From NCBI GenBank assembly GCA_002840055.1, contig PGZJ01000006.1:1-64000 (forward strand): a stretch of 64,000 nt of DNA, written 5' to 3'. Under the pieces are notes generated by a model. It was not told the DNA's origin. It made no database searches and saw nothing but the letters and a program-made list of their open reading frames with translations. Numbering within the stretch: position 1 is the first letter of the stretch; each line of letters begins with the position of its first letter. This DNA comes from Gammaproteobacteria bacterium HGW-Gammaproteobacteria-11 (GTDB lineage: Bacteria > Pseudomonadota > Gammaproteobacteria > Pseudomonadales > Pseudomonadaceae). Position numbers and translations under genes: made by a program. Positions 9,091-18,143 of the stretch are shown here, in pieces.

Positions 9091-11184
9091 TCAGAGATCA
9101 GCGAACTTGCGACCTTCCTTGGCCAGCTTCTCCAGCAACGGGGCTGGTTTCCACCAGGCGCCGTGCTGTTGATGGAATTCGCAGATCCGGGCATAAACGC
9201 GGTCCAGACCAATTGAATCAGCATAGAACATCGGACCACCCTGGTGGGCGGGGAAGCCATAGCCATTCAGGTAGATCACGTCGATATCGCTGCTGCGCTG
9301 GGCAATGCCTTCCTCGAGGATCTTGGCGCCCTCGTTGATCAACGCGTAAATCGTGCGCTCAATAATGTACTCGTCAGTCAACTGACGACGCTCGATACCC
9401 TGCTGTTTGGAGGCGGCTTCGAGAATCGCCGGCAACTCCGGATTGGTCAGCGGGGCACGCGAACCCTTTTCATAGAGATAGAAGCCCTTGCCGGTCTTCT
9501 GGCCGAGCATACCGGCCTCGGCCATCTTGTCGAGGATGGTCGGCAGTTTGAATTCGGCTGGCAGGGTCTGACGCTGGCGGGTACGGATCGCCAGGCCGAT
9601 ATCCAGGCCGGACAGATCACGCATGGCGAAGGGCCCCATGGCCAGACCGAATTTGCGCAGGACGCCGTCGATCTGATCCGGAGTGCCGCCTTCTTCCAGC
9701 AGGAACTCGGATTCACGACCGTACTGGAACACCATGCGGTTACCGACAAAGCCGTCGCAGACGCCGACCGGCACCGAGACTTTCTTGAGTTTCTTGCCAA
9801 TCGCCATGGCGGTGGCCAGGACTTCAAAGCTGGTCTTGGCGCCGCGCACCACTTCCAGCAGGCGCATCACGTTGGCCGGGCTGAAAAAGTGCAGGCCGAC
9901 CACGTCCTCGGGGCGCTTGGTGAAGGCGGCAATGGCGTTCAGGTCCAGCGAGCTGGTGTTGGAGGCCAGAATGGCGCCTGGCTTGCAGTTGGCATCCAGC
10001 GCTTCGAAGACCTTCTGCTTGACGCCCATGTCCTCGAATACCGCTTCAACCACCACATCCACATCATTCAGATCGGCGTAGTCGGTGATGCCACTGATCA
10101 GCGCCATGCGCTTCTCCAGTGCATCCTCGGTCAGGCTGCCGCGCTTGACGCTCATGCCGTAGGTGTCACGGGCACGCTCAAGGGCCTTGTCGCGGGCTTC
10201 GCTGCTGATTTCCAGAATCTTCACCGGAATCCCGGCATTGGCAAAGCAGATGGCAATGCCAACACCCATGGTGCCGCCGCCAATGACACCGGCGCGGTTG
10301 ATCTCGCGGACCGGGGTGTCCTTGGGCAGATCATCAATCTTGGAGGCCTGGCGCTCGGAGAAAAAGGCATGAACCAGTGCAGCGCGCTGCGGAGACACCA
10401 GGCACTCGCCGAACAATTCGCGCTCACGCTTCAAGCCCTCTGCCAGCGGCAGTGTAAAGGCGGCTTCCACGGCGGATACACAGCGCTGGGGTGAGAACAG
10501 GCCGGGGGTCTTTTTCGATACTTCGGCACGCTTGGCCGCTACAGCGGCGGCATTATCCACGCCGTCGAGCTTGTCCGTGCGCTCGCCAGTGCGACGCGCG
10601 CCCTTGCCCTCGGCCAGCAGTTGCTCGGCATAGGCAATACCGGCGGCAGTCAGGTCGCCTTCGATCAGTGCGTCAACCACGCCCAGCTCAAGTGCTTCAC
10701 TGGCGCTGATCGGGTCACCGCTGACAATCATGTCCAGGGCCTTGGCCACACCGACCAGACGCGGCAGGCGCTGGGTGCCACCGGCGCCAGGCAGCAGACC
10801 GAGTTTGACTTCGGGCAGGCCGACCTTGGCGCTCTTCAGGGCAATGCGGTAGTGGCAGCTGACGGCCACTTCCAGACCACCGCCCAGGGCGGTACCGTGG
10901 ATAACCGCGACACTGGGCTTGGTGCCGGCTTCAATGCCATTGACGACCTCGGGCAGACCGGGCGACTTTGGCGGCTTGCCGAATTCCTTGATGTCGGCAC
11001 CGGCCATGAAGGTGGAACCCTCACACACCAGTACGATGGCCTTGACGGCGGGGTCGGCTTCAGCTGCATTGAAACTGTTCTGCAGCCCTTCACGCACGGC
11101 AATGCCTAGGGCGTTGACCGGCGGATTGTTGACTCTGACGACTGCAATAGCGCCGTGCCGTTCCAGTGTGACCACGTCCGACAT
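9091..11184 (-). CDS. fused enoyl-CoA hydratase / 3-hydroxyacyl-CoA dehydrogenase (FadB/PimF-like)
   Basis: Bifunctional beta-oxidation enzyme (697 aa). Residues about 1-190 form a crotonase domain with oxyanion-hole segments [11 protein letters not shown] (about 57-67) and [11 protein letters not shown] (about 98-108), and the Glu-bearing [13 protein letters not shown]. Residues about 295-470 form an NAD-binding domain ([13 protein letters not shown]), followed by two C-terminal 3HCDH domains containing [13 protein letters not shown] and [16 protein letters not shown]. The ATG at 11184 with GGAG seven bases upstream is preferred over a TTG two codons earlier. It is the first gene of the operon with the two acyl-CoA dehydrogenases; IclR-like palindromes lie about 110-150 bp upstream. 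Confidence 0.95.
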   Translation of the reverse strand: MSDVVTLERHGAIAVVRVNNPPVNALGIAVREGLQNSFNAAEADPAVKAIVLVCEGSTFMAGADIKEFGKPPKSPGLPEVVNGIEAGTKPSVAVIHGTALGGGLEVAVSCHYRIALKSAKVGLPEVKLGLLPGAGGTQRLPRLVGVAKALDMIVSGDPISASEALELGVVDALIEGDLTAAGIAYAEQLLAEGKGARRTGERTDKLDGVDNAAAVAAKRAEVSKKTPGLFSPQRCVSAVEAAFTLPLAEGLKRERELFGECLVSPQRAALVHAFFSERQASKIDDLPKDTPVREINRAGVIGGGTMGVGIAICFANAGIPVKILEISSEARDKALERARDTYGMSVKRGSLTEDALEKRMALISGITDYADLNDVDVVVEAVFEDMGVKQKVFEALDANCKPGAILASNTSSLDLNAIAAFTKRPEDVVGLHFFSPANVMRLLEVVRGAKTSFEVLATAMAIGKKLKKVSVPVGVCDGFVGNRMVFQYGRESEFLLEEGGTPDQIDGVLRKFGLAMGPFAMRDLSGLDIGLAIRTRQRQTLPAEFKLPTILDKMAEAGMLGQKTGKGFYLYEKGSRAPLTNPELPAILEAASKQQGIERRQLTDEYIIERTIYALINEGAKILEEGIAQRSSDIDVIYLNGYGFPAHQGGPMFYADSIGLDRVYARICEFHQQHGAWWKPAPLLEKLAKEGRKFADL

Positions 11185-11291
11185 GCTCAATCTCCGTTAT
11201 TGATGACCCTTTGCAGCAGCGCCTGGGTGTGGCGACCTGGGTCGGTCGACACGGCCCAATGCCGCACAAAGGAGCTGTTGTTCAAAAAGAG

Positions 11292-11334
11292 TTTCACTCT
11301 GCGAAATAATGAAACGTTGTTTCGCTAGGCAAAA
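11292..11334. promoter_or_regulatory. double IclR-like operator candidate before the beta-oxidation operon
   Basis: Two imperfect copies of TTTCGC-N3-GCGAAA lie close together: TTTCAC-TCT-GCGAAA (11292-11306) and TTTCGC-TAG-GCAAAA (11320-11334), with GAAAC-GTT-GTTTC (11311-11323) between and overlapping. They are in the 408-bp gap between the fused dehydrogenase gene and the iclR stop. Regulation by the adjacent IclR protein is inference. Confidence 0.5.
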
Positions 11335-11470
11335 TACAAAAAAAAGAAGCCCTTGTCGATGCCCCTGATGGGGAGAAATGTCAGTCGATCAGTATAGATG
11401 ATGAAATTGGCTGGTTTGACGGGCTGTCGCAGAGCGCTGATTACAGGATATTTGCGCGAATAATGGGCTG

Positions 11471-11571
11471 GAGGCTAGATGCTTAAGGCTGGAAGTAAAA
11501 GACAGGCTGGTGTTGCCACTGCGCCTTGGCGAACTAGCTTACCTTCAGCCTTCAGCCTTCAGCCTTCAGCC
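11471..11571. repeat. heptanucleotide repeat cluster (CCTTCAG)4 with inverted partner
   Basis: Four exact tandem CCTTCAG units occupy 11542-11569. About 55 bp to the left lie complementary-type units (TTAAGGCTGGAAG, CAGGCTGG), so the block can fold back on itself. This is the downstream end of the iclR gene. Related clusters are at 4811, 16829 and 40231. Confidence 0.6.
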
Positions 11572-11592
11572 GCGCGCTTGCGGCGCGCGCCG

Positions 11593-12384
11593 TTAGACCC
11601 CCAACCGTTCGATATCCCGGGCCAGCATCGCCAGCTGATGGGCCAGCTGGTTTTTTACCTTGTCTTCGGAGACCAGGTAAGACGGGGCGCCGCAGGTCAG
11701 GGCCATGATGGTGCCGTCCTGCAGAAACAGCGGTACACCAGCGGCGTTGACGTTGCGGTCCCAGTTGCCGAGGGACAGGCAGAAGCCGTGCTGGCGATAG
11801 TCTTCAAAACTTTCCATCAGCTGCTGGTACAGCTCCGGCCAGTTATCCGGATTGCGCGCTTCCAGCGACGCCAAAACGTGACTGCGCTCTTCATCCTTCA
11901 TGGCGGCCAGATAGGCGCGGCCCGCTGCCGTGGTGGCCAGCGGCAGGCGCACGCCAACATCCATGCGCAGCGAGGTCGACTCAGCCGGGCGGCAATTTTC
12001 CACGTAGATCATGGATAGCCGGTCACGGCAGGTCAGGCCCACGGAGGTGTTGGTCGAGCGAGCAAACTCATCCATATAGGGTTTGGCCAACTGCCGAACC
12101 CGCAGGTTGGAGACATAGGCGTAGCCCAGCGCCAACACACCGGAGTCCAGCTGGTACTTCTCCAGCTGGGGCGAGTAGCTCAGATAGCCAAGCTTGGTCA
12201 GCGTATAGGTCATGCGCGACACGGTGGGCTTGGGCAGGCCGGTAATCCTGGCAATGTCCTGATTACCCATGACCACGGCACCCTGACTGAAGGCGCGCAG
12301 GACATCCAGGCCGCGAGACAGGGCCTCGACAAACTTGCGGTCTTTTGGTGTGGCTTCAGTGAGGTCGTGCTGTTCGTCGTTCAT
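11593..12384 (-). CDS. IclR-family transcriptional regulator
   Basis: DNA-binding regulator of the IclR family (263 aa). A winged helix-turn-helix lies at about 18-78, with recognition region NQDIARITGLPKPTVSRMTYTL, followed by the IclR effector-binding domain (about 95-260) containing the typical GVRLPLATTAAGRAYLAAM. The start at 12384 has AAGGG upstream. It is transcribed away from the acyl-CoA ligase gene, with a palindrome-rich 224-bp gap between them. Family members usually control catabolic genes through short AT-flanked palindromes. Sites of that kind lie before the TRAP, beta-oxidation, ligase and thiolase units here, so it is the likely local regulator. The effector is unknown. Confidence 0.93.
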   Translation of the reverse strand: MNDEQHDLTEATPKDRKFVEALSRGLDVLRAFSQGAVVMGNQDIARITGLPKPTVSRMTYTLTKLGYLSYSPQLEKYQLDSGVLALGYAYVSNLRVRQLAKPYMDEFARSTNTSVGLTCRDRLSMIYVENCRPAESTSLRMDVGVRLPLATTAAGRAYLAAMKDEERSHVLASLEARNPDNWPELYQQLMESFEDYRQHGFCLSLGNWDRNVNAAGVPLFLQDGTIMALTCGAPSYLVSEDKVKNQLAHQLAMLARDIERLGV

Positions 12385-12490
12385 GTGCCCTTGTTACCTT
12401 GAATATGCGTACCGACCGTTTGACCGGATTGTTCGATAGCGGTCTATTATTGTTGTGATGATGCGCCGCACGATACCAGATATGCGTGTT

Positions 12491-12508
12491 CTGCATAGCG
12501 GTATGCAG
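12491..12508. promoter_or_regulatory. palindrome in iclR/ligase divergent promoter region
   Basis: CTGCATA-GCGG-TATGCAG is a perfect 7-bp inverted repeat lying between the divergent iclR and ligase genes, 107 bp before the iclR start codon. TTCTGC-ATA-GCGGTA within it resembles the other TTCCGC/GCGGAA-type sites. Confidence 0.4.
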
Positions 12509-12570
12509 TCTGTTTTGTCTCAATGATTGCACAGAGTTGAACGATAGAATAGCATCTTTTTGGTATTGTA

Positions 12571-12585
12571 TTCCGCTGTGCAAAA
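12571..12585. promoter_or_regulatory. IclR-like operator candidate before acyl-CoA ligase
   Basis: TTCCGC-TGT-GCAAAA is an imperfect member of the TTTCGC-N3-GCGAAA group, placed 23 bp before the ligase start. Confidence 0.4.
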
Positions 12586-12608
12586 TAACAGTCCAATAAG
12601 AGGTTTCC

Positions 12609-14234
12609 ATGTCCACACCCGCTTTCGCCATCGTGCCCGGCCAGCTTGCCCAGTTGGGGCACAGCAATTTGTTTGATGTACTGGCCAAGGCCGTGCAGGA
12701 CTACGGCGACAAACCGGCTTTTTCCTGTGGTATGGATACCCTCAGCTTTCGCCAGTTGGCCGCCGATGCAGACGTCCTGGCACGCTATCTGCGTGGCCCG
12801 CTGGGTCTGCAGCCGGGCGAACGGATTGCCATTCAGTTGCCCAACCTGCTGCAGTACACCATCGCTATCTTCGGCGCCTTGCGTGCCGGGCTGGTGATCG
12901 TCAATACCAACCCGCAATACACCGCCCATGAAACCCGTCACCAGTTTGCCGACTCCGGCGCCCGTGCGGTGATTGTGCTGGACAAGCTGGTGCCGCTGGT
13001 ACGCAAGATCCAGGGCGACACCGAGATCGAGCACCTGATTGTCACCAGCCTGGATGACCTGACTCATCCGCAATACAGCGCCGATGAGGCGGATGTCACG
13101 CGCTTTATGCATGCCCTGCGCGAGGGTGCCAATCTGCCCGCTGTCGAACCCGAGCGCGAGCTGGATGATATTGCCCTGTTGCAATACACCGGCGGCACCA
13201 CCGGGGTATCCAAGGGCGCCATGCTCAGTCATCGCAATATTCTCAGCAACGTGTTGCAGGCGGTCAGTGTGATCAAGCCCGGCGATGTCGAGTACGGCAA
13301 CGAAATACGGGTTTCGCCCTTGCCGCTCTATCATATCTTCGCCTTTACCGCGAACTGCATCGCCTCGGTGTTCACCGGCTTTCACAGCATCCTGATCAAT
13401 AACCCGCGTGATCTGGACAGCATGATTGCCGACATGAAACGCCACAAAATCACCCTGCTGACCGGCATCAATTCCCTGTTCGTGTCGCTGATGGCCCATC
13501 CGGATTTTGGTAGCGTCGATTTCAGCGCGTTGAAATGGGTCAACTCCGGCGGCGCACCGCTGAATACCGAGATTGCCCGGCGCTGGCAAGCCATGACCGG
13601 CAGTGTGGTGCGCGAGGGCTATGGCCTGACCGAGACCTCGCCGGTGGTGGTCGCCTCCACCGCCTTTACGCCCTATAAGGAAGGTTTTATCGGCAAGGCA
13701 GTCATCGATACCTGGATGAAGACGGTCGATGAGGATGGCCAGGAAACCCCGCGTGGTGAGCCCGGCGAACTGCTGATCTATGGCCCGCAGGTGATGCAGG
13801 GTTATTGGCAGCGTCCGGACGAAACAGCCGAAACCTTTACCGAAGACGGCTGGCTGAAAACCGGTGATGTCGGAGTCATCGATGAAGAAGGCTTTCTCAA
13901 GCTGGTGGATCGCAAGAAGGACATGATTCTGGTCTCCGGCTTCAACGTCTATCCCAATGATGTCGAAGATGCCGTAATGCGCCATGCCGGCATCCGTGAA
14001 TGCGTGGCCGTTGGTGTGCCGGATGAGAAAAAGGGCGAGGCGATCAAGCTGTATGTCAGCCTGCATGATCCCAAGCTGGATGAAACAGCGATTATTGCCC
14101 ATTGCCGCGAACACCTGACCGGCTACAAGGTGCCAAGTTACGTCGAGATCCGTGAGGATCTGCCCAAATCCACGGTCGGCAAGCTGCTGCGCCGGGTACT
14201 GCGTGACGAAGCGCGCGCCCAGGCCGGCGCATGA
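12609..14234 (+). CDS. acyl-CoA ligase (FadD/PimA-like, AMP-forming)
   Basis: ATP-dependent CoA ligase of the adenylate-forming superfamily (541 aa), activating a fatty or dicarboxylic acid. Visible motifs in order are LLQYTGGTTGVSKGAMLSHR (P-loop, about 190-210), EGYGLTETSPV (about 337-347), KTGDVG (about 418) and DRKKDMILVSGFNVYPNDVED (about 435-455). There is no signal peptide; it should be cytoplasmic or membrane-associated. It overlaps the following crotonase gene by 4 bp (ATGA), so the two are translationally coupled. A TTCCGC-TGT-GCAAAA element sits 23 bp before the start. General FadD similarity is clear; a dicarboxylate specificity is inferred only from neighbours. Confidence 0.93.
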   Translation: MSTPAFAIVPGQLAQLGHSNLFDVLAKAVQDYGDKPAFSCGMDTLSFRQLAADADVLARYLRGPLGLQPGERIAIQLPNLLQYTIAIFGALRAGLVIVNTNPQYTAHETRHQFADSGARAVIVLDKLVPLVRKIQGDTEIEHLIVTSLDDLTHPQYSADEADVTRFMHALREGANLPAVEPERELDDIALLQYTGGTTGVSKGAMLSHRNILSNVLQAVSVIKPGDVEYGNEIRVSPLPLYHIFAFTANCIASVFTGFHSILINNPRDLDSMIADMKRHKITLLTGINSLFVSLMAHPDFGSVDFSALKWVNSGGAPLNTEIARRWQAMTGSVVREGYGLTETSPVVVASTAFTPYKEGFIGKAVIDTWMKTVDEDGQETPRGEPGELLIYGPQVMQGYWQRPDETAETFTEDGWLKTGDVGVIDEEGFLKLVDRKKDMILVSGFNVYPNDVEDAVMRHAGIRECVAVGVPDEKKGEAIKLYVSLHDPKLDETAIIAHCREHLTGYKVPSYVEIREDLPKSTVGKLLRRVLRDEARAQAGA

Positions 14235-14902
14235 GCGGGCTGACGCTGACCCTGAATAAGGGTATTGCCGAGGTAACGCTGGATGACGGCAAGGTCAATG
14301 CCCTGTCTGAAGCCATGCTCGAGCAGTTGCTGGACGCTATAGCCCGTGCCGCAGCGGCCGATGCCGCGCTGCTGATCGTCGGGCGTCCCGGCTGTTTCAG
14401 TGGCGGCTATGACCGCAAGCTGATTGCCGCCGGTGGTCCGGCCTGCGATGCCATGCGTGCCGCCGGTGATCGCCTGACCCTGGCCTTGCTGGATTACCCC
14501 GCGCCGCTGGTCATGGCCAGCACCGGGCATGCCATGGCCAAGGCGGCTTTTATGCTGTTGCTGGCGGATTATCGGCTGGGGCTGGACGGGGCTTACAGTA
14601 TTGCCCTGAACGAGGTCGCCATCGGCATGACCATGCCGGATGCCGCGATGCCCCAGGCCCGTGCCAGGCTGGCGCCGCAGTGGTTGAATCGCTGCGCGCT
14701 GCAGGCCCAGACATTGAATCCGCAGCAGGCGCTGGAAGCCGGGTTTTACGATGAACTGAGCCCTGCCGACGCCCTGCTGCAACGCGCCCGTGACAAGCTT
14801 CAACAACTCGCAGCACTGGACCGTCGCGCCTACCGCGAAACCCGCACCCTGCTGAATGCGCCCCTGCGGGCGCAGATCCTGCCGTTGCTCAACCTGGGCT
14901 AA
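14231..14902 (+). CDS. short enoyl-CoA hydratase/isomerase family protein
   Basis: Crotonase-fold protein (223 aa, shorter than the usual 255-290). It shows GCFSGGYDRKLIAAGG near residues 55-70 and MASTGHAMAKAAFMLLLADYRLG near 95-118, the two oxyanion-hole regions, and NEVAIGMTMP where family members often hold a catalytic Glu. It begins inside the last codons of the ligase gene (4-bp overlap) and probably acts on the same CoA esters. The shortened C-terminus leaves the reaction (hydration, isomerisation or other) open. Confidence 0.85.
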   Translation: MSGLTLTLNKGIAEVTLDDGKVNALSEAMLEQLLDAIARAAAADAALLIVGRPGCFSGGYDRKLIAAGGPACDAMRAAGDRLTLALLDYPAPLVMASTGHAMAKAAFMLLLADYRLGLDGAYSIALNEVAIGMTMPDAAMPQARARLAPQWLNRCALQAQTLNPQQALEAGFYDELSPADALLQRARDKLQQLAALDRRAYRETRTLLNAPLRAQILPLLNLG

Positions 14903-14910
14903 CTCAAACG

Positions 14911-14990
14911 CCCTTCGCGGCCAGGCCGCCGCTCCCACCAATGGCTGATAACTACACCCGGTAGGAGCGACGGCCCCAGTCGCGATGGGC
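14911..14990. repeat. inverted REP pair (BIME-like)
   Basis: Two REP-like units face each other: one at 14911-14939 (reading leftward GGTGGGAGCGGCGGCC...GCGAAGGG) and one at 14961-14990 (GTAGGAGCGACGGCCCC...GCGATGGG). They match the familiar pseudomonad REP pattern G(G)TAGGAGCG...CGCGA. They lie between the convergent crotonase and thioesterase genes. Confidence 0.7.
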
Positions 14991-14997
14991 TTGGCAA

Positions 14998-15807
14998 CTA
15001 CTCTTTAAAGTACACCGACTGCGTGCTGGTCAGCAGCAGGAGGCCATCGGCTGACCAGAGATGGGCGATCTGGTCGGCGTAATTGCTGTGCAGTCGTGAC
15101 GCCTTGGCCTGACCCAGCAGATACCCGCTACCCACCCGTGCCAGCTCATCACTGGTGGCGTGGAAGTAATGGGTCATGGATACCGTGCCCGATGGCGTAA
15201 AGTTCTCGCGCAGCAGGAAAATGCGCGGTGCAAATACATCACCCAATGCGGTCAAAGACAGGTAATCCAGCGGCCGTTCGGGTTTGTCCCGTACCCACAG
15301 CAGCGATTCGGTATCGGCCGCTTGATCCGCTTGACGGGGTGTCAGCGGGACGCCGTGGACAAAGCGGAACTCGTACTGTTTGAACCAGTTGCGAATGCTC
15401 ACGGCAACCGCGGGCAGGGTTTCGGCGGCGGGCGCTGAAGGCGCGGCCAACTGCTGTTCTGACAGGGTCTCCCGGCGCGTGGCAAAGAAAGCCGTTGCGC
15501 TGGTCACAATCTCACCGTTCTGCTTCTGCAGCAGCAACCAATGCTGGGTCGAGCGGTTGGTACGCAGCGGGGTAGCTTCCACCTCGAACGGGCCATCACC
15601 CACCGGGCCAGCGAAGTTGACCGTCAGTGATACCGGGTCACCGAGCCGATCAGGATGCTGCAAAACGGCATTCAGCAGGGTGGCAGCAGTCAGGCCGCCG
15701 AAGGGGCCAACCATGTTCGCAAAGGCGTCACTGGTGGCCCCCGTGTACAGATTGGGTGACACAGCAGACAGCGCAACTGCCTGATCAAAAAGGGAATGAC
15801 TACTCAT
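14998..15807 (-). CDS. acyl-CoA thioesterase, TesB-like double hotdog
   Basis: Predicted acyl-CoA thioesterase (269 aa), releasing CoA from acyl-CoA. The length and the two-part layout fit a tandem hotdog protein: an N-terminal hotdog with ANMVGPFGGLTAATLLNAVLQ and PVSLTVNFAGPVGDGPFEVE, and a C-terminal half with YLSLTALGDVFAPRIFLL and SMTHYFHATSDEL. The ATG at 15807 is chosen over a GTG directly before it. Single gene, convergent with the ligase-crotonase pair. GTGCAT-CCT-ATGCAC, a perfect small palindrome about 30 bp upstream, may be an operator. Confidence 0.82.
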   Translation of the reverse strand: MSSHSLFDQAVALSAVSPNLYTGATSDAFANMVGPFGGLTAATLLNAVLQHPDRLGDPVSLTVNFAGPVGDGPFEVEATPLRTNRSTQHWLLLQKQNGEIVTSATAFFATRRETLSEQQLAAPSAPAAETLPAVAVSIRNWFKQYEFRFVHGVPLTPRQADQAADTESLLWVRDKPERPLDYLSLTALGDVFAPRIFLLRENFTPSGTVSMTHYFHATSDELARVGSGYLLGQAKASRLHSNYADQIAHLWSADGLLLLTSTQSVYFKE

Positions 15808-15931
15808 CACGGGCTTCCACTGGCAGGCTTTGAAGGGTGCATCCTATGCACGGGGATTGAGGCTGACAAGCGCCTTCGGCAGCTTGAATTGGCCATCATT
15901 TGCGTGAGCAATTGATCGGAAATACAGGTTT

Positions 15932-15960
15932 GGCAGGTGCGATGGCATACCGCACCTGCC
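15932..15960 (-). terminator. hairpin after ybhB-like gene
   Basis: GGCAGGTGCG (15932-15941) pairs perfectly with CGCACCTGCC (15951-15960), 7 bp beyond the stop codon of the YbhB-like gene. No good U tract follows, so intrinsic termination is likely but not certain. Confidence 0.5.
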
Positions 15961-15967
15961 GACGCAC

Positions 15968-16450
15968 TCAGCCGCGCTGGTAGGTACCGATCAGGCGGTT
16001 CATGGCGGTGGCATGCGGCTCGATCTTTTCCAGCAGTTCCCAGAGCGTCAGCCCGGCCGGCAGATCCAGTTCGCTGTCCAGCGCGATGACCCAGAAATAA
16101 TATTTGTGCTGACCATGGCCTTCCGGCGGCATCGGGCCGTTATAGCCGAGCTTGCCAAAGTTGTTCTTGCCCTGGGTAAAGTCAGGCGTGGCTTCTGTCA
16201 GCGAGGTAACGCTGGCCGGAATGTTGTAGAGCACCCAGTGCACGAAACCGTAGGTGCCGTTTTTCGAGATCAGCGGCGCATCCGGATCATGACAGATCAC
16301 GGCGTAGGCCTGGGTGCCGGCCGGGGCGTTGGACCAGCTTAGCGCCGGTGATACATCGGTCCCTTCGCCGGTATGTTTGCTGGGGATGGCAGCGTCATGG
16401 CTGAAGGCACTGCTGCTCAGATTCAATTCGTTGCTGAAGGCGAAACCCAT
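15968..16450 (-). CDS. YbhB/YbcL family (PEBP, Raf kinase inhibitor-like) protein
   Basis: Phosphatidylethanolamine-binding-protein fold (160 aa), the bacterial YbhB/YbcL family; molecular role not well defined. Key family features are visible: DVSPALSWSNAPAGTQAYAV with the following HDPDAP (ligand-pocket residues, about 31-56), FVHWVLYNIPA (about 69-79) and GYNGPMPPEGHGQHKYYFWV (about 100-119). No signal peptide, so cytoplasmic here. It is a separate transcription unit between the thioesterase and a small membrane protein gene, and has no evident link to the catabolic genes. Confidence 0.93.
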   Translation of the reverse strand: MGFAFSNELNLSSSAFSHDAAIPSKHTGEGTDVSPALSWSNAPAGTQAYAVICHDPDAPLISKNGTYGFVHWVLYNIPASVTSLTEATPDFTQGKNNFGKLGYNGPMPPEGHGQHKYYFWVIALDSELDLPAGLTLWELLEKIEPHATAMNRLIGTYQRG

Positions 16451-16502
16451 GTTGTACTCCTTGGTCAGGTGTTAACAGGAACGGGACTGAAGGTGACATG
16501 GC

Positions 16503-16799
16503 TCAGCGTATCAGGGCGCTGAGCAACCAGAGTCCCAACAAAACCCAGATCACACCGGCGAAGATGCGTTTGCGCAGAAAAGCCCTGACACCGACATAGA
16601 TCAAAAACAGCCCGAGTATCACCGCCAGAATGCTGAACAGGTTGCTATTCACGCCCAATGCGCTGGCAAAACCGTTGATAAAGGCCGAGCTGGCGTTGCT
16701 GAACATGTCGAACAGCCAGACCAGGCTGTCGATAATGACTCGAAGCACAGTGCCCAGGGCACTGCCGAGCCATTCAAAGGGATTGGAGCTTAGCTGCAT
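16503..16799 (-). CDS. small membrane protein, unknown
   Basis: A 98-residue protein with a hydrophobic N-terminal half (VLRVIIDSLVWLFDMFSNAS) and a strong transmembrane segment LFSILAVILGLFLIYVGVRAFL (about 53-74) followed by a second (IFAGVIWVLLGLWLLSAL). I do not recognise it. It is upstream of the YbhB-like gene on the same strand. A TTTCGC-TGT-GCGATT element (16806-16820) lies only 6 bp before its start codon, so it may belong to the same regulon as the catabolic genes. Confidence 0.6.
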   Translation of the reverse strand: MQLSSNPFEWLGSALGTVLRVIIDSLVWLFDMFSNASSAFINGFASALGVNSNLFSILAVILGLFLIYVGVRAFLRKRIFAGVIWVLLGLWLLSALIR

Positions 16800-16805
16800 G
16801 CATAA

Positions 16806-16820
16806 TTTCGCTGTGCGATT
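16806..16820. promoter_or_regulatory. IclR-like operator candidate
   Basis: TTTCGC-TGT-GCGATT, five of six arm positions complementary, just upstream of the 98-aa membrane protein start. It would overlap the ribosome-binding region of that gene, which is odd for an operator. Confidence 0.35.
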
Positions 16821-16828
16821 GAACAGGG

Positions 16829-16932
16829 CTACAAGCTACAAGCTCCAAGCCTCAAGCTGCAAGCAAAAAACAGGGCCCTGAGCTGGTTTTCAACTCTGAG
16901 CGGCTTATGCCTTGCAGCTTGTAGCTTGAGGC
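16829..16932. repeat. heptanucleotide AAGCT cluster with inverted arms
   Basis: Left block (16831-16864) is built of ACAAGCT, ACAAGCT, CCAAGCC, TCAAGCT, GCAAGC; right block (16909-16932) of CTTGCAG, CTTGTAG, CTTGAGG. The two blocks are complementary and can form a long imperfect hairpin between the thiolase stop and the membrane-protein start. Confidence 0.6.
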
Positions 16933-16939
16933 TCGCGGG

Positions 16940-18142
16940 TCAAACCCGCTCGATCACCGCCGCTACACCCTGGCCCAGACCGATACACAGGCTGACCAGT
17001 GCATAGCGCTTGCCGGTGCGTTCCAGCTGGCGCAGGGCGGTCAGGGTCAGGCGGGCACCGGAGGCGCCGAGCGGGTGACCGACGGCAATGGCACCGCCAT
17101 TCGGGTTCAGGCGCGGATCATCAAAGGCGATGCCCAGCTGTTTGGCACAACCCAGTACCTGGGCAGCAAAGGCTTCGTTGATCTCGATCACGTCCATCTG
17201 CTCAAGGGTCAGACCGGCACGGGCCAGCGCCTTTTTGCAGGCCTCGACCGGACCCAGGCCCATGACCCGTGGCTCGACCCCGGATACCGCACCGGCAAGA
17301 ATGCGTGCGCGCGGCTTGACGCCATAGCGCTGGCCTGCCGCTTCAGAGCCGATGATCAGCGCAGCCGCGCCGTCATTCACGCCCGAGGCATTGCCCGCAG
17401 TGACTACGCCACCCTCGAACAGCGGACGCAGGCCGGACAAGGCGGCCAGATCGCTGTCGGCACGCGGATGCTCGTCCTTGTCGACCAGTTTGGCTGGCTT
17501 CTTGCGGCCCTGGGATACTTCAATCGGATGAATCTCGGCCTCGAAGAAACCTTCGGCCCGAGCTTTCTCGTACAGCGCCTGACTGCGGGCGGCATAGGCG
17601 TCGGCCTCGGCCCGGCTGATGCCCAGATCGGCAGCAACGTTATCGGCGGTCTGCGGCATGGTGTCGTCACCGTACTGCTTTTCCACCTTGGGATTCGGGA
17701 AGCGCGCGCCGATGGTACTGTCGAAGGCGCGGAATTCGCGGGAATAGGGGCTCTCGCTCTTGGCGATGACAAAGGGTGCGCGGCTCATGCTTTCCACGCC
17801 ACCGGCGACAAAGAGTTCGCCTTCGCCGGCCTTGACCGCACGGGCGGCGTCCAGCACGGCAGCCAGACCGGAGCCACACAGACGGTTGACGGTAACCCCG
17901 GCTACCTGCGGCGGTAGTCCCGCCAGCAGGCCGGCGTGACGTGCCACGTTGCGCGCATCTTCACCGGCCTGGTTGGTGTTACCCATCACCACGTCTTCAT
18001 AGGCAGTACCGTCGAAGGCATTGCGGGCCACCAGAGCACGCATGACCTCGGCCAGCAGGTCGTCAGGACGCACGCTGGCCAGCGCACCGGCATGGCGGCC
18101 GAAGGGGGAACGCAAACCATCATAGATATAGGCAGTCATCAT
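16940..18142 (-). CDS. acetyl-CoA C-acyltransferase (3-oxoadipyl-CoA thiolase type)
   Basis: Thiolase (400 aa) that splits a 3-oxoacyl-CoA with CoA. The acyl-accepting Cys lies in TVNRLCGSGLAAV (about 83-95), and the C-terminal catalytic segments NPNGGAIAVGHPLGASGA (about 345-362) and SLCIGLGQGVA (about 385-395) are intact. The sequence style is that of PcaF/PaaJ, thiolases for 3-oxoadipyl-CoA. It begins 1 bp after the PaaH-like gene ends, so they form a two-gene operon. Two consecutive ATGs (18142 and 18139) follow AGGAG; either may be used. It supplies the last step of the beta-oxidation cycle in this region. Confidence 0.93.
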   Translation of the reverse strand: MMTAYIYDGLRSPFGRHAGALASVRPDDLLAEVMRALVARNAFDGTAYEDVVMGNTNQAGEDARNVARHAGLLAGLPPQVAGVTVNRLCGSGLAAVLDAARAVKAGEGELFVAGGVESMSRAPFVIAKSESPYSREFRAFDSTIGARFPNPKVEKQYGDDTMPQTADNVAADLGISRAEADAYAARSQALYEKARAEGFFEAEIHPIEVSQGRKKPAKLVDKDEHPRADSDLAALSGLRPLFEGGVVTAGNASGVNDGAAALIIGSEAAGQRYGVKPRARILAGAVSGVEPRVMGLGPVEACKKALARAGLTLEQMDVIEINEAFAAQVLGCAKQLGIAFDDPRLNPNGGAIAVGHPLGASGARLTLTALRQLERTGKRYALVSLCIGLGQGVAAVIERV

Positions 18143-18143
18143 G

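Noticed and set aside
11542-11569. CRISPR-like array from the (CCTTCAG)4 block
   Set aside because: Units are 7 bp and directly adjacent, without spacers; no cas genes.
15816-15855. GTGCAT-CCT-ATGCAC palindrome before the TesB-like gene as a further IclR-type site
   Set aside because: Arms differ in sequence from the TTTCGC/GCGAAA group, so it was not included in the proposed regulon.
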